A DNA stretch of 64,000 nt from CBDFKQ01 sp965248855 (GTDB lineage Bacteria; Bacteroidota; Bacteroidia; Cytophagales; 172606-1): the NCBI GenBank assembly GCA_965248855.1, contig CBDFKQ010000014.1, forward strand, positions 584,336 to 648,335, given 5' to 3'. A model generated the notes under the pieces. The model ran no database searches. It saw only the letters and a list, made by a program, of their open reading frames with translations, and had not been told where the DNA came from. The position numbers were made by a program, and so were the translations under genes. Shown here one piece after another: positions 44,586 through 53,437 of this stretch (its first letter is position 1; every line of letters starts with the position of its first letter).

Positions 44586-47303
44586 ATGACTGAGCTTGAA
44601 AGACTTTTGGCCGAATGGTTAGCTTCACCGTATGATAATATAAAAAAATCAATAGGAGAAAAAATAGGTGAACTATGTGCAGACATAAAAGTAAAGGAGA
44701 TGTATGCAGGCCGTATCAAAAAGGTATTGGTGATTCCTCGTCGTGGAGAAAAAGGAGCAGTTATTTTAGATATTGCTTATGAACTTGATAAAGATGAAGT
44801 GCTGCTTATAGAATCTAAGTTTAATACTGCTAAAAAAGGTAAAGTCTATCAAAACATATTTGAAGCAGATGATGTCACGGGTACCGGAGCTGTAGAAACA
44901 ATAAAATTAGAAGACCAGGTTACACAACTCGAAGGCCCGTGGCTTCAGGATAGAATAACTGAGATACGTAGGCAGGATAACCGACTTGCAAATAAATTAT
45001 CGACAGCTTGGGAAAAGTCTAAATTAAGGGTACACGAAATTAATACTGTGCCTGAAGTTGCTAATGGTAAGGCAACAATTAAAGAGATAAGTGTAAAAGA
45101 TGAAACAGAAAACCTAAATAAATTTAAACAGGGGATACATCAACAAATAACCGATAAGGAAAGAGGGCTAAGAGATATTGCAAAAAAGGAGGCCAATAAT
45201 AGAAAGGCTGCAAATGAGGCAAAGGACCGTGCAAAAAAATTAAGAGGCGAGGCGGAAACAGCAAAAAAAGATGCTGAAAGGTTAAGAGAAAAAGCCAATA
45301 AAGCCAAAGAGAATGTAAAAAATTTTAAAAAGGAAAGTACTAGGTCAGAGAAAGAAAAATTGGCTAAAGAAGCAGATGATGTCGCTAAAAATGCCGAACA
45401 TAATTCTGCGAAAGTAAATCAGGCAGCAACCCAAGCCGAAATAGAAGCCAAACAGCTTAACAATGTCGTTGAATCTTTAGATAAAGAATCTATCAAACAA
45501 GTTCAAGCGAGGGCAATATCTTTAAACAATGAAGCACAAAATGCGGAAAAAAAAGCAGCCAGGTTAAGAGACAAAGCTACAAAAGCAAAGGAAAATATAA
45601 ATAATTTTAAAAAAGAAAGTACCAGAAAAGAAAAGGCAAAGCTTGCTCAAGAAGCAGATATTACTGCCGGTAAGGCCGAGAGTGAAGCAGTAAAAGCTCG
45701 CCAAGCCGCTGTAAATGCGGATATAGAAGCCAAACAACTCACAAAAATTAACTCTAAAGGCACAGCCTCTACAGCTACTGAAGCCAAACTTACTGAGGCT
45801 TCAGCCAAAGACATCATCACGGAAAAGCAACCAATAAAGGCCTCAACAGCTGTTGATGTCGGCTCAGCCAATACAAAAGCCATTCATGCAAAAGATATTG
45901 AAAAAAGAGGGACTGACTTAAAAGGTATAAAGGGTGAAATAAGTACAACAGCAAAAGCAGATAAAGCGGTTGAAACCGGTAGCAAAGTATCTTCTGCAAT
46001 AGAAATTTTAGAAACAGGCGAAAAAGTAGCAGCTAAAGCAGGGAAAGCAAAATTTGTAGTAAAGCTTGCTTTTAGCGGAGCTAAAGTTATAGGAAAGATC
46101 GGTAAATTCATCTTCACATTCATGGATGTAACCGGGCTCAATCTTCTGGGTGATCTTTTACTTTTGGTAGACGTAGTAGATTTTGTTGTTGATTGGATAA
46201 ATAGAAAGGAAATTGAGAGACGTAAGGAATGGAAACGCTTAATAGCGTTTTTGTTTGGCGAAAACAAGAGCATTAAGGGGCTGTTTAATATTTCATATCA
46301 GACCTCCATACAACCTGCTATCTTATCAATTGCTGAATTTAAATTACGAGATACCAATTATCAAAAAAACTATTTATACTGGTTGAATAAATGGAATTCA
46401 GATTCCGGCTGGCAAGGGTTTGTTTATACAGTAGTAAATGTTTCGCTGGAAAGGCAGGTTAGGCTTCAGAGTGACAATGATGAAGATTATAATACTAAAT
46501 ATTATTTAAATGGTGCCATCAATATCAGTTTTACAGATGCTCCGGTTGAAAATAAATTTACACAGAAATTTGTCGGAACATTCGGTCCAATGGATGAAAG
46601 GAATTATGCTACACAAGGCAGGCAGCCACCCTATTCTGATCCAAAATATAATTATGGTGTGGAAACTAATGAGCTTGATGTATCGTATACACAGCCTATT
46701 CCATATTTAACTCCATTAGATTTTATTATTGTGAAATGCCGTATTTTATTTTCTTCCATCATTGGTTTTATTGCTAAATACGATCCTATTATTTCAAAAG
46801 ATACCGATACATTTATAGACGAAAATTTTATAGAGGAGTTTCTTAACAATGATATTTTTAAAGGTTATGAATTTAAACGTCCATTGAATAATGAAAACAT
46901 TCATTACAGCCTTGCTTTCATATTTTGGACCATTAAATATTTAAGTAGTCACTCGGGTGTGGAAGATGATTTTGTAATAGATAAAAACAGACATTATAAT
47001 AACGGAATGTTTAGAAGGCAACAGATTTTATTTAAACTCTCCCGGCCTTTAATTGATAATAAAACCAATAAAAAGTTAACTAATACAAGCCCATTTGATG
47101 ATCTAAGAGGTAAATTATTAAATATTATAAATAATGAGACCAAGTCCGATCTAATAAAACCAATCGATAAGGAACTACAAAACTTAACTGATGATTATTT
47201 GAGCAACTTTGCCTCGGAAATAGATGATGATATTAAGAGAGTTTTTGAGGATACTAAAAAAAGGCCTTATGCCTATCAGTACACAGGCGCAAAACCCGAT
47301 TGA
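44586..47303 (+). CDS. Very large coiled-coil protein of unknown function, possible PD-(D/E)XK-like N-terminus
   Basis: The 905-residue protein is unlike any family I can name. Residues 43-140 have a strand-strand-helix pattern with D62 and E76-x-K78 (VILDIAY...VLLIESKF), then an LxxQVxxLEGPWLQDRITEI helix, which fits the D..ExK core of restriction-endonuclease-like folds found in toxin nucleases (inference). Residues about 190-385 are a lysine/alanine/glutamate coiled coil holding two copies of a unit (RLREKANKAKENVKNFKKES near 232 and RLRDKATKAKENINNFKKES near 326), offset by 94 residues. Residues about 490-538 are hydrophobic (FSGAKVIGKIGKFIFTF, LLGDLLLLVDVVDFVVDWI), possibly a membrane hairpin. 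The last 360 residues are globular with no known motif. Confidence 0.75.
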   Translation: MTELERLLAEWLASPYDNIKKSIGEKIGELCADIKVKEMYAGRIKKVLVIPRRGEKGAVILDIAYELDKDEVLLIESKFNTAKKGKVYQNIFEADDVTGTGAVETIKLEDQVTQLEGPWLQDRITEIRRQDNRLANKLSTAWEKSKLRVHEINTVPEVANGKATIKEISVKDETENLNKFKQGIHQQITDKERGLRDIAKKEANNRKAANEAKDRAKKLRGEAETAKKDAERLREKANKAKENVKNFKKESTRSEKEKLAKEADDVAKNAEHNSAKVNQAATQAEIEAKQLNNVVESLDKESIKQVQARAISLNNEAQNAEKKAARLRDKATKAKENINNFKKESTRKEKAKLAQEADITAGKAESEAVKARQAAVNADIEAKQLTKINSKGTASTATEAKLTEASAKDIITEKQPIKASTAVDVGSANTKAIHAKDIEKRGTDLKGIKGEISTTAKADKAVETGSKVSSAIEILETGEKVAAKAGKAKFVVKLAFSGAKVIGKIGKFIFTFMDVTGLNLLGDLLLLVDVVDFVVDWINRKEIERRKEWKRLIAFLFGENKSIKGLFNISYQTSIQPAILSIAEFKLRDTNYQKNYLYWLNKWNSDSGWQGFVYTVVNVSLERQVRLQSDNDEDYNTKYYLNGAINISFTDAPVENKFTQKFVGTFGPMDERNYATQGRQPPYSDPKYNYGVETNELDVSYTQPIPYLTPLDFIIVKCRILFSSIIGFIAKYDPIISKDTDTFIDENFIEEFLNNDIFKGYEFKRPLNNENIHYSLAFIFWTIKYLSSHSGVEDDFVIDKNRHYNNGMFRRQQILFKLSRPLIDNKTNKKLTNTSPFDDLRGKLLNIINNETKSDLIKPIDKELQNLTDDYLSNFASEIDDDIKRVFEDTKKRPYAYQYTGAKPD
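45270..45765 (+). repeat. Internal duplication inside the 905-residue gene
   Basis: Two coding units of about 70-80 codons, offset by 282 bases, encode near-identical coiled-coil segments: KANKAKENVKNFKKESTR then ...QAEIEAKQL, and KATKAKENINNFKKESTR then ...NADIEAKQL. Confidence 0.7.
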
Positions 47304-47550
47304 GTTTTATGTTATAAGCACAAAAGCGAACTAAATAGAATCGCATGTCAAAAACTGAAAGCGAAAAGAAACTGCATCATATAAAGCAGTAAAAGTTTAA
47401 ATTACAATTATTTTAGCTGAAATAACGATTATAACAATCATTTTACAGAACCTACACATTAATTCAAATGAAAAGAGCCATTTTGTGCAAAAGTAATTAA
47501 ACAAAAAAAACTACAACAGATTTTTATTGCTACTCTTTTCAAAACCTAAT

Positions 47551-47597
47551 AAAAAAAACCCTTATATCTGCATTAAGCAAATTATAAGGGTTTTTTT
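47551..47597. terminator. Hairpin terminator between the 905-residue gene and the initiator tRNA
   Basis: AACCCTTATA (47557-47566) pairs with TATAAGGGTT (47583-47592) across a 16-base loop, with an A-run before and a T-run after. It can serve the gene on the plus strand and the tRNA on the minus strand. Confidence 0.75.
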
Positions 47598-47602
47598 ATT
47601 AG

Positions 47603-47675
<73 letters not shown>

Positions 47676-47717
47676 ATATGTGGTGCAAAATAACAAAATT
47701 AATTTCAGAAAAACAAC

Positions 47718-47725
47718 TATCTTTG
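47718..47725 (+). promoter_or_regulatory. Candidate -7 element for era
   Basis: TATCTTTG matches TAnnTTTG, 83 bases before the era start. On the opposite strand a TTG and a TTATTTTG 20 bases apart could drive the tRNA. Confidence 0.35.
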
Positions 47726-47807
47726 CAAACATTTTTTAATTAACAGACATTTAATTAAAAATAAATTTATCATTTTTTAATTAAGTCGTTCTAAATATCT
47801 CCTCCAG

Positions 47808-48698
47808 ATGAGCGTTGAAAATATTCATAAAGCCGGATTTGTAAGCATTATCGGCAAACCAAATGTCGGAAAATCTACTTTAATGAATGCATTGGTTGGC
47901 GAAAGGCTTTCTATAATTACTTCTAAAGCACAAACTACACGCCACAGAATAATGGGAATTATTAATGCGGATGAATTCCAAATAATTTATTCCGACACAC
48001 CCGGGATTATTAAACCTCAATATGAATTGCAAAAATCGATGATGCGTTTTGTGCATACATCTTTAGATGATGCAGACGTGATTTTGTTTGTGACAGATAT
48101 TTATGAAAAATTTGATGAGGAAGATGTATTAAAAAAGCTGGCTAATATTAATGTACCTGTTTTTCTATTGATCAATAAAATTGACCTGGCTAATCAGGAA
48201 GAGGTAAATGAAAAGGTAGAGTATTGGAAAAACTATATAAATCCTTCTGAGATTATGGCTGTTTCGGCTCTTAATCAATTTAATACCGAATTTATTTTGC
48301 CAATCATTTTAAAATATCTTCCCGTACACCCTCCATATTTTGATAAAGACGCCTTAACAGACAAACCCGAAAAGTTTTTTGCTGCAGAAATTATCAGAGA
48401 AAAGATTTTTTTGAATTATAAAAAGGAGATTCCATACAGTTGTGAGGTTATTGTAATAAGTTTTAATGAAAAGGAAGATATTATTGTAATTCAAACAGAA
48501 ATATTAGTTGAGCGTGAAAGTCAGAAAGGAATTATAATCGGCGATAAAGGTAATGCATTAAAAAAAGTCGGCATTATGGCCAGGGAAGAAATGGAAAAGT
48601 TTTTTCAAAAAAAAGTATTTTTAGAAATGTTTGTAAAAGTTGAACCGGATTGGAGAAGCAGAGAAAATAAATTAAAGCAATTTGGATATAATGAGTAA
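47808..48698 (+). CDS. era: GTPase Era
   Basis: The 296-residue protein has the Era GTPase domain (IGKPNVGKSTLMNALVG at 15-31; SKAQTTRHRIMGI switch I; DTPGI G3; NKID G4; SALN G5) and a C-terminal KH domain with GIIIGDKGNALKKVG, which binds the 3' end of 16S rRNA. Era helps mature the small ribosomal subunit. der is the next gene, 410 bases away, an arrangement common in Bacteroidota. The start at 47808 gives the usual N-terminus. Confidence 0.97.
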   Translation: MSVENIHKAGFVSIIGKPNVGKSTLMNALVGERLSIITSKAQTTRHRIMGIINADEFQIIYSDTPGIIKPQYELQKSMMRFVHTSLDDADVILFVTDIYEKFDEEDVLKKLANINVPVFLLINKIDLANQEEVNEKVEYWKNYINPSEIMAVSALNQFNTEFILPIILKYLPVHPPYFDKDALTDKPEKFFAAEIIREKIFLNYKKEIPYSCEVIVISFNEKEDIIVIQTEILVERESQKGIIIGDKGNALKKVGIMAREEMEKFFQKKVFLEMFVKVEPDWRSRENKLKQFGYNE

Positions 48699-48710
48699 TA
48701 CAATTCTTTA

Positions 48711-48755
48711 AATTATGAATATATTGATATTGATAAATTGATATTCATAAAAACC
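48711..48755. repeat. Dispersed AT-rich repeat, family I, copy c
   Basis: AATTATGAATATATTGATAT then TGATAAATTGATATTCATAA. Its ends TTATGAATAT / ATATTCATAA are inverted repeats (48713-48722, 48741-48750). Confidence 0.55.
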
Positions 48756-48794
48756 ATTTTATTTTTTTTATGATTTGAAGTTTATTTTTTCTTT

Positions 48795-48880
48795 TGGGTT
48801 AGGGATTGAAGTGGAAATCCTTTTTGTGAGGTACGAACAAAAAGATTGGAACGTAAAGCCCGGCCGAAGGCAACCCCCAA
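48795..48880 (+). repeat. Dispersed element, family III, copy a
   Basis: Contains TTAGGGATTGAAGTGGAAAT, CCTTTTTGTGAGG and CCCGGCCGAAGGCAACCCCC. It is much richer in G+C than its surroundings. A shorter, diverged copy sits at 54762-54820 on the other strand. Confidence 0.55.
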
Positions 48881-49108
48881 ATATTTATTTTAATCTTTTA
48901 TACCTGAATAAAGTTTTTAAACACCGTTAATAATTTCATATTTAAAACAAAACACTTTTGATGGTTATCCTTAAATATTTTTTGGATCGCATTAATAAGT
49001 AAATCTCATTTTTAATTAATTTAATAATAAGAGAAGTAAATATTGGTTGAGCAAGATATTAATCTGATACTCGATTTTCAATACTAATTACTCGATATTA
49101 ATAAGAAT

Positions 49109-50422
49109 ATGGCAAATATAATAGCAATAGTAGGAAGACCCAATGTTGGTAAATCTACTTTTTTTAACCGCCTTACTGAAAGCAGAAAGGCAATAATGGA
49201 TAATGTGAGTGGCGTAACACGCGATAGGCACTACGGATATGGGGATTGGAATGGAAAGAATTTTACCCTGATTGACACTGGTGGATATGTAACCGGCTCA
49301 GATGACGTATATGAAGAGGCTATCAGAAATCAGGTTTCGTTGGCAATTGACGAAGCAACCGTAATATTATTTATGGTTGATGTTACAGCCGGCCTTACTG
49401 ATTTGGATAAGGAATTTGCACAGGTATTGCGCAGATCAAAAACCAACAAACCGGTATTTGTTGTAGCGAATAAAGCAGACGACTCACTTAAAACTCAGAT
49501 GACTGGAGAGTTTTATGCAATGGGTTATGACCAAATTTTTCCTGTATCGTCTCAAACCGGATCAGGCACCGGAGAAATTTTAGATGAAGTAGTAAAACAT
49601 TTTGATGATTCACAGCCGGAAGACCCGGAAGAAGGTTTGCCGAAAATAGCGATTCTGGGCAGGCCAAATGCAGGCAAATCATCTTACCTTAATATGTTGT
49701 TGGGTAAAGACAGAAGTATTGTAACCGAAATGGCGGGCACTACCAGAGATGCCATTAACACACGTTACAGTTTATACGGAAAAGATTTTATAATTACTGA
49801 TACTGCAGGGGTAAGGAAAAAATCAAAAGTGCATGATGATATTGAATTTTATTCTGTTCTTAGGTCTATTCGCGCATTGGAGGAATCAGACGTGAGCATT
49901 ATTATGATTGATGCACAAAGAGGTATTGAAAGCCAGGATGTGAATTTAATAGCATTGGCCGACAGAAATAAAAAGGGAATTGTAATAATGGTGAATAAAT
50001 GGGATTTAATAGAGAAAGATTCCAAAACTTCTATTGCTTTTACAAAAACAATAAATGAAAAAATTGCTCCTATAGATTTTGCACCCATTATGTTTACTTC
50101 TGTGCTTGAAAAACAAAGAGTACTGCAAACCATTGAAAAGGCAGTGAAAGTTTACGAAAACAGGAGCCAAAGAATACCAACTTCACAGTTAAATGCCAAG
50201 CTTTTACCAATTATTGAAGCTACACCTCCACCGGCGATAAAAGCAAAATACATTAAAATTAAATATATTACTCAGTTACCGACTAAAACGCCAACGTTTG
50301 CATTTTTTTGTAACCTGCCTCAATACATCAAAGAATCTTATGAACGTTTTTTAGAAAATCGAATAAGAGAATTATTTGATTTTGAAGGAGTGCCTATTAC
50401 AATTGTATTTAAAAAGAAATAA
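49109..50422 (+). CDS. der: GTPase Der (EngA)
   Basis: The 437-residue protein has two tandem GTPase domains, the hallmark of Der: first GRPNVGKSTFFNRL with DTGGY and NKAD, second GRPNAGKSSYLNML with DTAGVRKKSKVHDDIEFYS and NKWD. A KH-like C-terminal domain follows (residues about 350-437). Der is required for 50S subunit assembly. It follows era by 410 bases, in the same direction, and is followed by a strong terminator. Confidence 0.97.
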   Translation: MANIIAIVGRPNVGKSTFFNRLTESRKAIMDNVSGVTRDRHYGYGDWNGKNFTLIDTGGYVTGSDDVYEEAIRNQVSLAIDEATVILFMVDVTAGLTDLDKEFAQVLRRSKTNKPVFVVANKADDSLKTQMTGEFYAMGYDQIFPVSSQTGSGTGEILDEVVKHFDDSQPEDPEEGLPKIAILGRPNAGKSSYLNMLLGKDRSIVTEMAGTTRDAINTRYSLYGKDFIITDTAGVRKKSKVHDDIEFYSVLRSIRALEESDVSIIMIDAQRGIESQDVNLIALADRNKKGIVIMVNKWDLIEKDSKTSIAFTKTINEKIAPIDFAPIMFTSVLEKQRVLQTIEKAVKVYENRSQRIPTSQLNAKLLPIIEATPPPAIKAKYIKIKYITQLPTKTPTFAFFCNLPQYIKESYERFLENRIRELFDFEGVPITIVFKKK

Positions 50423-50505
50423 AATTTCAGCTGTAGAAAGAAACGGATTGAATTTCTTACAAAGTTGTTAAAAAAGGAAAAAATATAACAAGGGTCTAAT
50501 AATTT

Positions 50506-50550
50506 AAAATGCATTAAAAAGGTGGTAGAGCCATCTTTTTAATGCATTTT
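50506..50550 (+). terminator. Long hairpin terminator after der
   Basis: A 20-bp stem (50506-50525 with 50531-50550), perfect apart from one G:U position, starts AAAATGCATT and ends AATGCATTTT around the loop TAGAG, with T-rich sequence following. Confidence 0.88.
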
Positions 50551-50602
50551 TATTTTAATAAATTGATTGATAAATCATTATCACCATCTTTATTATTCAA
50601 TA

Positions 50603-50852
50603 ATATAACAGAGCAGATGAATTTGAAGACAAAATAAAAAAACTTCTTGATTATCCGGAACAAGATAAAGAAGGCATTAAACAACTTGTTGAAAGTGCAG
50701 AGGGTTATATTCAAGTCGCTTCAAATTTTCACAATGGAAATACAATGTTGGGCGGACATCATTTAGACTTAAAAATTATTAAACAATTGGCTGATCTAAA
50801 TCTGGAAATTGATTTTGATATTTATGCAGATGGTAATTTTTACAAAGATTGA
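50603..50852 (+). pseudogene. Remnant of a DUF4279-like gene, 5' truncated and frameshifted
   Basis: Frame one reads YNRADEFEDKIKK from 50603 to a run of eight As at 50635-50642; the adjacent frame continues LLDYPEQDKEGIKQLVESAE, then ASNFHNGNTMLGGHHLDLKI and ADLNLEIDFDIYADGNFYKD to TGA at 850-852. The break fits one extra A in the run. No start codon precedes it and a stop lies just upstream, so the N-terminal half is lost. The ending (HLDLKIIKQLADLNLEIDFDIY) resembles the C-terminus of DUF4279 proteins, some of which are immunity proteins in polymorphic toxin loci. The assignment is by pattern only. Confidence 0.5.
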
Positions 50853-50926
50853 GTTAATATTTTTTTATATAAATCATCAAGTAATAAATTTTAAATAATA
50901 GTATGCTTGCATAACATTATTTTTTT

Positions 50927-50934
50927 TATATTTG
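50927..50934 (+). promoter_or_regulatory. Candidate -7 element for the acyl-CoA dehydrogenase gene
   Basis: TATATTTG matches TAnnTTTG; a TTG lies 17 bases upstream (50907-50909). It is 52 bases before the ATG. Confidence 0.45.
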
Positions 50935-50985
50935 AGAATAAATATAATTATATAAAATAGCAATTTAATTTTAAACATAATCGCA

Positions 50986-52785
50986 ATGGAATCTGTATTA
51001 AATAAATCAATTAAAGGGGGTGAGTTTTTGATAAAAGAAACTGCTGCCGAAAATGTTTTTATACCTGAAGAATTTACAGAAGAGCAAAAAATGGTGGCTC
51101 AAACCTGCAAAGATTTTTTAAAAGCAGAAATATGGCCACGATTAAATGAAATTGATAGCGCTAAAGGTCCGGAATTAATGTCGTCACTAATGGACAAAGC
51201 AGGTGAACTCGGTTTATTGGGTACTTCTATACCTGAGCAATATGGGGGTTTTGGAATGAGTTTTAATACTTCAATGCTTGTTACTGATGCCGTTGGCGCA
51301 GGCCATTCTTTTGCTGTTGCTCTCTCGGCGCATACCGGTATCGGTACTTTACCTATTTTATATTATGGCAATGATGATCAAAAAACAAAATACCTTCCAA
51401 AGTTAGCAAGTGGCGAGTGGAAAGCAGCATATTGTTTAACAGAACCGGATTCAGGATCTGATGCAAATTCAGGAAAAACAAAAGCTGTTTTAAGCGCTGA
51501 TGGTAAACATTATGTAATCAACGGACAAAAAATGTGGATTACAAATGGTGGTTTTGCCAATATTTTTATTGTTTTTGCAAAAATTGATAATGATAAAAAT
51601 CTATCTGCCTTTATTGTTGAAAAAACATTCGGTGGAATAACAATGAATGAACCTGAGCATAAAATGGGTATAAAGGGTTCCGACACCCGTCAGGTTTTCT
51701 TCAACGATTGCCGGGTGCCTGTCGAAAATTTACTTTCAACGCGCGAAAACGGATTTAAAATAGCCGTAAATATTTTAAATATTGGTAGGATTAAATTAGG
51801 TGCTTCTGCCGTTGGTGCTTCACGCGCAGTTTTAAACCAGGCAATTAATTATTCAAACGAGCGCAAGCAATTCGGTACTTCAATCTCTAATTTTGGTGCT
51901 ATTAAATTTAAAATAGCAGAAATGGCAACAAAAATTTTTGTTGCCGAATCTGCAGCATATCGCATTGGGCAAAGCATTGATGATGCTATCACCACTTTAA
52001 TTGCAGCCGGTATGCATGAAGCAGAAGCAAAATTAAAAGGCGTTGAACAATTTGCCATTGAATGTGCTATAATTAAAGTTCATGCATCGGAAGTATTGGA
52101 TTATGTAACAGATGAAGGTGTGCAAATTTATGGAGGAATGGGTTTTTCGGCTGATGCACCAATGGATAGGGCTTATCGCGATAGCCGTATAAACAGAATT
52201 TTTGAAGGTACTAATGAAATTAATCGTTTGCTTTCAATAGACATGTTATTAAAACGTGCTTTAAAAGGTGAATTGGATTTAATGAGCCCGGCCATGGCTA
52301 TACAAAAAGAATTAATGGCTGTACCTGATTTTTCTAATGAAGAAAGTGAGGAAATTTTTTCGACCGAGAAAAAAGTATTAAAAAATGTAAAAAAGGCAAT
52401 TTTAATGGTTGCAGGTGCTGCTGTTCAAAAATTTATGCAAAAATTATCAGAAGAGCAGGAAATAATAATGAATGCTGCTGATATGTTAATTGAACTTTAT
52501 GTTGCCGAATCAGCATTATTACGTACCGAAAAACTAATCGGCATTAAAGGTGAAGCAGCATGCAGCTTACAAATTGATATGGCAAAATTATATTTAAGTG
52601 AAGCCATTGATAAAATAAATGTAGCAGGCAGAGAAGCAGTAAATTCTTTTGCAACCGGCGACGAACAAAGGGCAATGCTGATGGGCATTAAACGTTTCAC
52701 AAAAATTGAAGCTATTAACCGCAAAGAATACCGTCGTAGAATAGCTGAAAAATTAATTTCTGAAAATAAATTTGTTTCGTTTTAA
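50986..52785 (+). CDS. Acyl-CoA dehydrogenase, long form
   Basis: The 599-residue flavoenzyme oxidises acyl-CoA to enoyl-CoA in beta-oxidation. It shows AYCLTEPDSGSDANSGKTKA and KMWITNGGFANIFIVFAK (FAD-binding beta domain), the C-terminal helical domain with RKQFGTSISNFGAIKFKIAEM and IYGGMGFSADAPMDRAYRD, and the catalytic glutamate in FEGTNEINRL. The extra 170-residue helical tail is of the type found in very-long-chain and ACAD9-like enzymes, suggesting long-chain substrates. No electron-transfer flavoprotein or enoyl-CoA hydratase gene is adjacent. Confidence 0.95.
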   Translation: MESVLNKSIKGGEFLIKETAAENVFIPEEFTEEQKMVAQTCKDFLKAEIWPRLNEIDSAKGPELMSSLMDKAGELGLLGTSIPEQYGGFGMSFNTSMLVTDAVGAGHSFAVALSAHTGIGTLPILYYGNDDQKTKYLPKLASGEWKAAYCLTEPDSGSDANSGKTKAVLSADGKHYVINGQKMWITNGGFANIFIVFAKIDNDKNLSAFIVEKTFGGITMNEPEHKMGIKGSDTRQVFFNDCRVPVENLLSTRENGFKIAVNILNIGRIKLGASAVGASRAVLNQAINYSNERKQFGTSISNFGAIKFKIAEMATKIFVAESAAYRIGQSIDDAITTLIAAGMHEAEAKLKGVEQFAIECAIIKVHASEVLDYVTDEGVQIYGGMGFSADAPMDRAYRDSRINRIFEGTNEINRLLSIDMLLKRALKGELDLMSPAMAIQKELMAVPDFSNEESEEIFSTEKKVLKNVKKAILMVAGAAVQKFMQKLSEEQEIIMNAADMLIELYVAESALLRTEKLIGIKGEAACSLQIDMAKLYLSEAIDKINVAGREAVNSFATGDEQRAMLMGIKRFTKIEAINRKEYRRRIAEKLISENKFVSF

Positions 52786-52814
52786 TTTTTTTGAGAAAAA
52801 TAAATTTAATTAAT

Positions 52815-52842
52815 AAAAAGCCATAGAAATCTATGGCTTTTT
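52815..52842 (+). terminator. Terminator of the acyl-CoA dehydrogenase gene
   Basis: AAAAAGCCATAG (52815-52826) and CTATGGCTTTTT (52831-52842) form a perfect 12-bp stem around AAAT. Confidence 0.9.
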
Positions 52843-52906
52843 ATATTATTGTAATGAAGCAGATAATCTTAAATATTTAAATTTAACTAATTTATTGAAT
52901 TCTATA

Positions 52907-52940
52907 CTTTCAATATTGATAAAGCGATATGAACATAAAA
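52907..52940. repeat. Dispersed AT-rich repeat, family I, copy g
   Basis: CTTTCAATATTGATAAAGCG then ATATGAACATAAAA aligns with copy c (ATATTGATAAATTGATATTCATAAAA) with small indels. Confidence 0.4.
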
Positions 52941-52982
52941 ATCCTAAAAAGTATATAATCCTTCTAACCCTTAATCCAGATA
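52941..52982 (-). repeat. Dispersed repeat, family II, copy d
   Basis: On the minus strand TATCTGGATTAAGGGTTAGA then AGGATTATATACTTTTTAGG resembles the family II copies, with spacing changes. Confidence 0.4.
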
Positions 52983-53281
52983 ACTTTTTCTGAATAAGTT
53001 GCTATCATTTTATACTTTAAGCATAAGAAAAAATAAAATAAAAATGTTTCGGGTTTGTATGATTATGGGTAACATTAAGTAAAAGCAGAAATTATTGATC
53101 TTTAATTTTTCTACCTTAATATAATATAATTTGCTCGGTAAGCTTCTTTGTTTTCCTATCCGGTTCAACATAAGCATTATATGTTGGTTTGGCTATAAAA
53201 TGCACGTTTTGCATGCAATTAAGTATTTAATCCAACATTTTTAAAAAACCAATATTGTCGTTAATTTAAAAATCATTTACT

Positions 53282-53410
53282 CTATTTCGTTTGCGGCACT
53301 GAGTATGCACGGCGTATTACAACTTTTTCCATGTCAGAAAAAGCAAGGGATAAATTCTTAAATATTTTTAAATCAACCTGTTCAAAAGTAAGTTGGAGAT
53401 AATCCTGCAT
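53282..53410 (-). CDS. Short open frame of unknown status (42 codons)
   Basis: MQDYLQLTFEQVDLKIFKNL then SLAFSDMEKVVIRRAYSVPQTK, starting 27 bases after the kbl stop on the same strand. It has an ordinary amino-acid composition and could be a small protein co-transcribed with kbl, or the tail of a decayed element. No known family is recognised and no evidence for translation is visible. Confidence 0.3.
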   Translation of the reverse strand: MQDYLQLTFEQVDLKIFKNLSLAFSDMEKVVIRRAYSVPQTK

Positions 53411-53437
53411 TCACATTAGTAAAAAATACAGATCTTT

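Larger units (their letters stand above)
48699..49108. other. Intergenic region between era and der, filled with repeats
   Basis: About 410 bases. It holds a family I copy (48711-48755) and a family III element (48795-48880). No gene is evident. Confidence 0.6.
50423..50985. other. Intergenic region after der with a terminator and a gene remnant
   Basis: About 560 bases. It contains the terminator at 50506-50550, the DUF4279-like remnant at 50603-50852, and the promoter region of the acyl-CoA dehydrogenase. The rest is AT-rich with no feature. Confidence 0.6.
52786..53437. other. Intergenic region with repeats and decayed sequence
   Basis: About 650 bases. It contains the terminator at 52815-52842, family I and II repeats (52907-52985) and a short open frame at 53282-53410. 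A 32-codon minus-strand frame at about 53130-53220 (start MQNVHFIAKPTYNAYVEP) may be a gene fragment. The less AT-rich 53130-53330 segment suggests a decayed insertion. Confidence 0.5.

Noticed and set aside
45884..46273. Minus-strand open frame opposite the 905-residue gene
   Set aside because: Repeated Ser/Leu/Pro runs mirror the Ala/Lys/Glu-rich coding strand; no independent support.
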